A stretch of DNA of 7,241 nucleotides from JASHZA01 sp035624865 (lineage in GTDB: Bacteria > Desulfobacterota > Binatia > Binatales > Binataceae): positions 1-7,241 of the forward strand of contig DASPQS010000055.1 of NCBI GenBank assembly GCA_035624865.1, in the 5' to 3' direction. Both the position numbers and the translations under genes were made by a program. Position 1 is the stretch's first letter. The number at the start of each line of letters is the position of its first letter. The notes beneath the pieces were generated by a model. That model saw only the letters and a list, made by a program, of their open reading frames with translations, was not told where the DNA came from and did no database searches. Of this stretch, positions 1 through 7,241 are shown piece by piece.

Positions 1-2150
<2,150 letters not shown>

Positions 2151-2156
2151 CCGGGC

Positions 2157-2165
2157 AAGAAGGAG
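2157..2165 (+). promoter_or_regulatory. Ribosome binding site of rpoC
   Basis: AAGAAGGAG contains AAGGAG at 2160-2165, a strong match to the Shine-Dalgarno consensus, with nine bases to the ATG at 2175. It lies wholly inside the 24-base rpoB-rpoC spacer. It confirms that beta' is initiated independently rather than made as a fusion with beta. Confidence 0.85.
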
Positions 2166-2174
2166 CCAACCGGC

Positions 2175-6425
<4,251 letters not shown>

Positions 6426-6432
6426 CACGGAA

Positions 6433-6461
6433 GGAAATATCCCGTAGAAATTGGTATTTCC
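6433..6461 (+). other. Hairpin just after the rpoC stop
   Basis: GGAAATATC (6433-6441) can pair with GGTATTTCC (6453-6461): seven Watson-Crick pairs, one U-G and one C-G, around an 11-base loop. It begins eight bases after the rpoC stop, and its right arm shares two bases (6460-6461) with the left arm of the terminator. The pairing is seen in the sequence. A role, such as protecting the 3' end or timing termination, is inference. It is A/U-rich in the middle and therefore only moderately stable. Confidence 0.5.
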
Positions 6462-6496
6462 CCCAAGGGCCTGCCATGTCCTTGGGGGGTTTGTTT
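6460..6496 (+). terminator. Intrinsic terminator of the rpoBC transcript
   Basis: CCCCCAAGG (6460-6468) pairs perfectly with CCTTGGGGG (6480-6488). The stem can grow inward by G-U and C-G pairs to 11 pairs with a 7-base loop. It is followed by TTTGTTT (6490-6496), a U tract broken by one G. The stem starts 34 bases after the rpoC stop. On the other strand no U tract follows the stem, so it should act only on rightward transcription. It separates the polymerase genes from rpsL-rpsG. Confidence 0.9.
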
Positions 6497-6506
6497 GAGC
6501 AGGTGC

Positions 6507-6546
6507 TTCGGGTTCGCGTGAGGATTGGCATTATAATGGGTGGGGT
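6507..6546 (+). promoter_or_regulatory. Candidate sigma-70-type promoter for rpsL-rpsG
   Basis: TATAAT at 6532-6537 is a perfect -10 hexamer and stands out in this G+C-rich DNA. It lies 35 bases after the terminator U tract and about 85 bases before rpsL. No good -35 hexamer is present: the best candidate is TTCGGG (6507-6512) with a long 19-base spacer, and there is no TGn extended -10. Transcription would start near 6543-6546. The bases between -10 and the start are GGGTGGGG, the kind of G-rich discriminator known from stringently controlled ribosomal promoters. That regulation is inferred, not shown. Confidence 0.6.
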
Positions 6547-6604
6547 TTAGCGGTCCCGATACGATTTCCGGCGTCGGATGAGGCGGAGCTTGGGTGCCGC
6601 AGCC

Positions 6605-6621
6605 GGAAGAAGAAGCAAGAA
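6605..6621 (+). promoter_or_regulatory. Weak purine-rich ribosome binding region of rpsL
   Basis: A run of purines (GGAAGAAGAAGCAAGAA) precedes the GTG at 6623. It has only a partial Shine-Dalgarno match (GGAAG at 6605-6609, 13 bases from the start). It is weaker than the rpoC site, so the rpsL start rests mostly on protein similarity. Confidence 0.45.
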
Positions 6622-6622
6622 C

Positions 6623-6994
6623 GTGCCGACGATTAACCAGTTGATTCGAAACGCGCGTATCAAGAAGCGCTACAAGATAAGCGCGCCCGCGCTGCAGGGC
6701 TCGCCGCAGAAGCGCGGTGTCTGCACGCAGGTCAAGACCACTACGCCCAAGAAGCCAAATTCGGCATTGCGTAAGGTCGCGCGGGTACGGCTCTCCAACG
6801 GCTACGAGGTCAACACCTATATCCCTGGAGTAGGTCACAACCTGCAGGAGCATTCGGTGGTGCTGATACGCGGCGGACGTGTGAAGGACCTGCCGGGCGT
6901 GCGTTACCACGTAATCCGGGGCACGCTGGACTCGATCGGTGTGCAGGACCGGCGCAAGGGCCGTTCCAAGTACGGGTCAAAGAAACCCAAGTAG
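6623..6994 (+). CDS. rpsL: Small ribosomal subunit protein S12 (uS12)
   Basis: S12 sits at the decoding centre of the 30S subunit, where it helps check codon-anticodon pairing. From the GTG at 6623 it has 123 residues, against 124 in E. coli, and begins (M)PTINQLIR as the family usually does. The loop TTTPKKPNSALRK carries Lys43, and RVKDLPGVRYH carries Lys88 and Asp89, the classical streptomycin-related positions. Both lysines are the usual sensitive-type residues. Asp89 is the residue methylthiolated by RimO in E. coli. GHNLQEHS is intact, as is the C-terminal RSKYGSKKPK. An in-frame ATG at 6578 would add 15 residues, but these have no family counterpart and no Shine-Dalgarno, so I prefer the GTG. 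It is the first gene after the rpoC terminator and is followed by rpsG after six bases. The stop is TAG. Confidence 0.96.
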   Translation: MPTINQLIRNARIKKRYKISAPALQGSPQKRGVCTQVKTTTPKKPNSALRKVARVRLSNGYEVNTYIPGVGHNLQEHSVVLIRGGRVKDLPGVRYHVIRGTLDSIGVQDRRKGRSKYGSKKPK

Positions 6995-6996
6995 GA
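6993..6996 (+). promoter_or_regulatory. Short Shine-Dalgarno of rpsG overlapping the rpsL stop
   Basis: AGGA at 6993-6996 overlaps the TAG stop of rpsL and lies only four bases from the ATG at 7001. The match is short and close, so rpsG translation probably depends partly on ribosomes finishing rpsL (translational coupling). This is inference from spacing. Confidence 0.5.
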
Positions 6997-7000
6997 CATT

Positions 7001-7241
7001 ATGTCACGCAAAGGACAGGCCCGTGTTCGCGAAGTGGTCGCGGATCCAAAGTTCCACGACCGCACCGTTGCGAAGTTCGTAAACGTCGTGATGGAGCGGG
7101 GTAAGAAGTCGATCGCTGAGCAGATTTTGTACGGGGCGCTTGATCTTGCAGCGGAGCGATCCAAAGAGGACGGATTGAGCGTCTTCAAGCGAGCCTTGGA
7201 GAACGTGAGGCCGGCGGTCGAGGTGCGCTCACGGCGGGTGG
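7001..7241 (+). CDS. rpsG: Small ribosomal subunit protein S7 (uS7), N-terminal part (3' end outside window)
   Basis: S7 binds the 3' domain of 16S rRNA and starts assembly of the 30S head; in E. coli it is also the translational repressor of the str operon. The window holds 80 codons plus one base, about half of the usual 155-180 residues. Recognisable parts are ADPKF (14-18), AKFVNVVMERGKKS (24-37), which fits the S7 family signature, and ALENVRPAVEVRSRRV (65-80), which matches the E. coli segment ENVRPTVEVKSRRVGG almost residue for residue. The ATG at 7001 is the only reasonable start: the rpsL stop codon lies in the same frame just two codons upstream. The usual next genes in such operons are fusA and tuf, but they are not in view. 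Confidence 0.96.
   Translation, partial: MSRKGQARVREVVADPKFHDRTVAKFVNVVMERGKKSIAEQILYGALDLAAERSKEDGLSVFKRALENVRPAVEVRSRRV

Noticed and set aside
6525..6542. Possible sigma-54 promoter around TTGGCATTATAATGG
   Set aside because: The -24-like TGGCA is present, but the GC of the -12 element is missing at the required spacing.
6525..6551. TTGGCA (6525-6530) as a -35 element for a second promoter
   Set aside because: It is five of six to consensus, but the only -10-like sequence downstream (TTTAGC, 6546-6551) is poor and only 15 bases away.
6556..6577. Small inverted repeat CCGA/TCGG in the rpsL leader
   Set aside because: Only four pairs; too weak to call a riboswitch or operator.

Overview
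This window is an ordinary but cleanly readable piece of the bacterial transcription/translation core: the 3' half of rpoB, a complete rpoC, a short regulatory gap, a complete rpsL and the first part of rpsG, all on the + strand. The DNA is G+C-rich. RpoB and RpoC both carry the large insertions found in Proteobacteria and related Gram-negative phyla (beta SI2 and beta' SI3). RpoC follows E. coli numbering exactly up to the catalytic aspartates. Direct succession rpoB-rpoC-rpsL-rpsG together with these protein sequences suggests a high-GC deltaproteobacteria-like lineage (Desulfobacterota, Myxococcota or Binatota type). That placement is an impression from sequence character, not a phylogeny.

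Layout: 1-2150 rpoB, cut at its 5' end; 2151-2174 spacer with a good Shine-Dalgarno; 2175-6425 rpoC; 6426-6622 a 197-base gap; 6623-6994 rpsL from a GTG start; a 6-base spacer; 7001-7241 rpsG, cut at its 3' end. The gap holds a small hairpin, a strong intrinsic terminator that closes the rpoBC transcript, and a candidate promoter with a perfect TATAAT for the downstream str-type operon. I see no RNA gene, mobile element, CRISPR array or minus-strand gene.

Beta and beta' together make the RNA polymerase active centre, and all checked catalytic and zinc-binding residues are intact. S12 and S7 are small-subunit ribosomal proteins (decoding-centre shoulder and head). The terminator plus new promoter suggests the polymerase and ribosomal-protein parts can be regulated separately, with some readthrough possible. 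The G-rich start region of the promoter would fit growth-rate (ppGpp) control.

I looked for an undescribed system and did not find one. The observations worth a second look are small: both gene junctions (rpoB/rpoC and rpsL/rpsG) are in the same reading frame and separated by only one stop codon; the rpoC 3' end has two hairpins sharing bases; and the rpsL-rpsG spacer is too short for an E. coli-type S7 operator.
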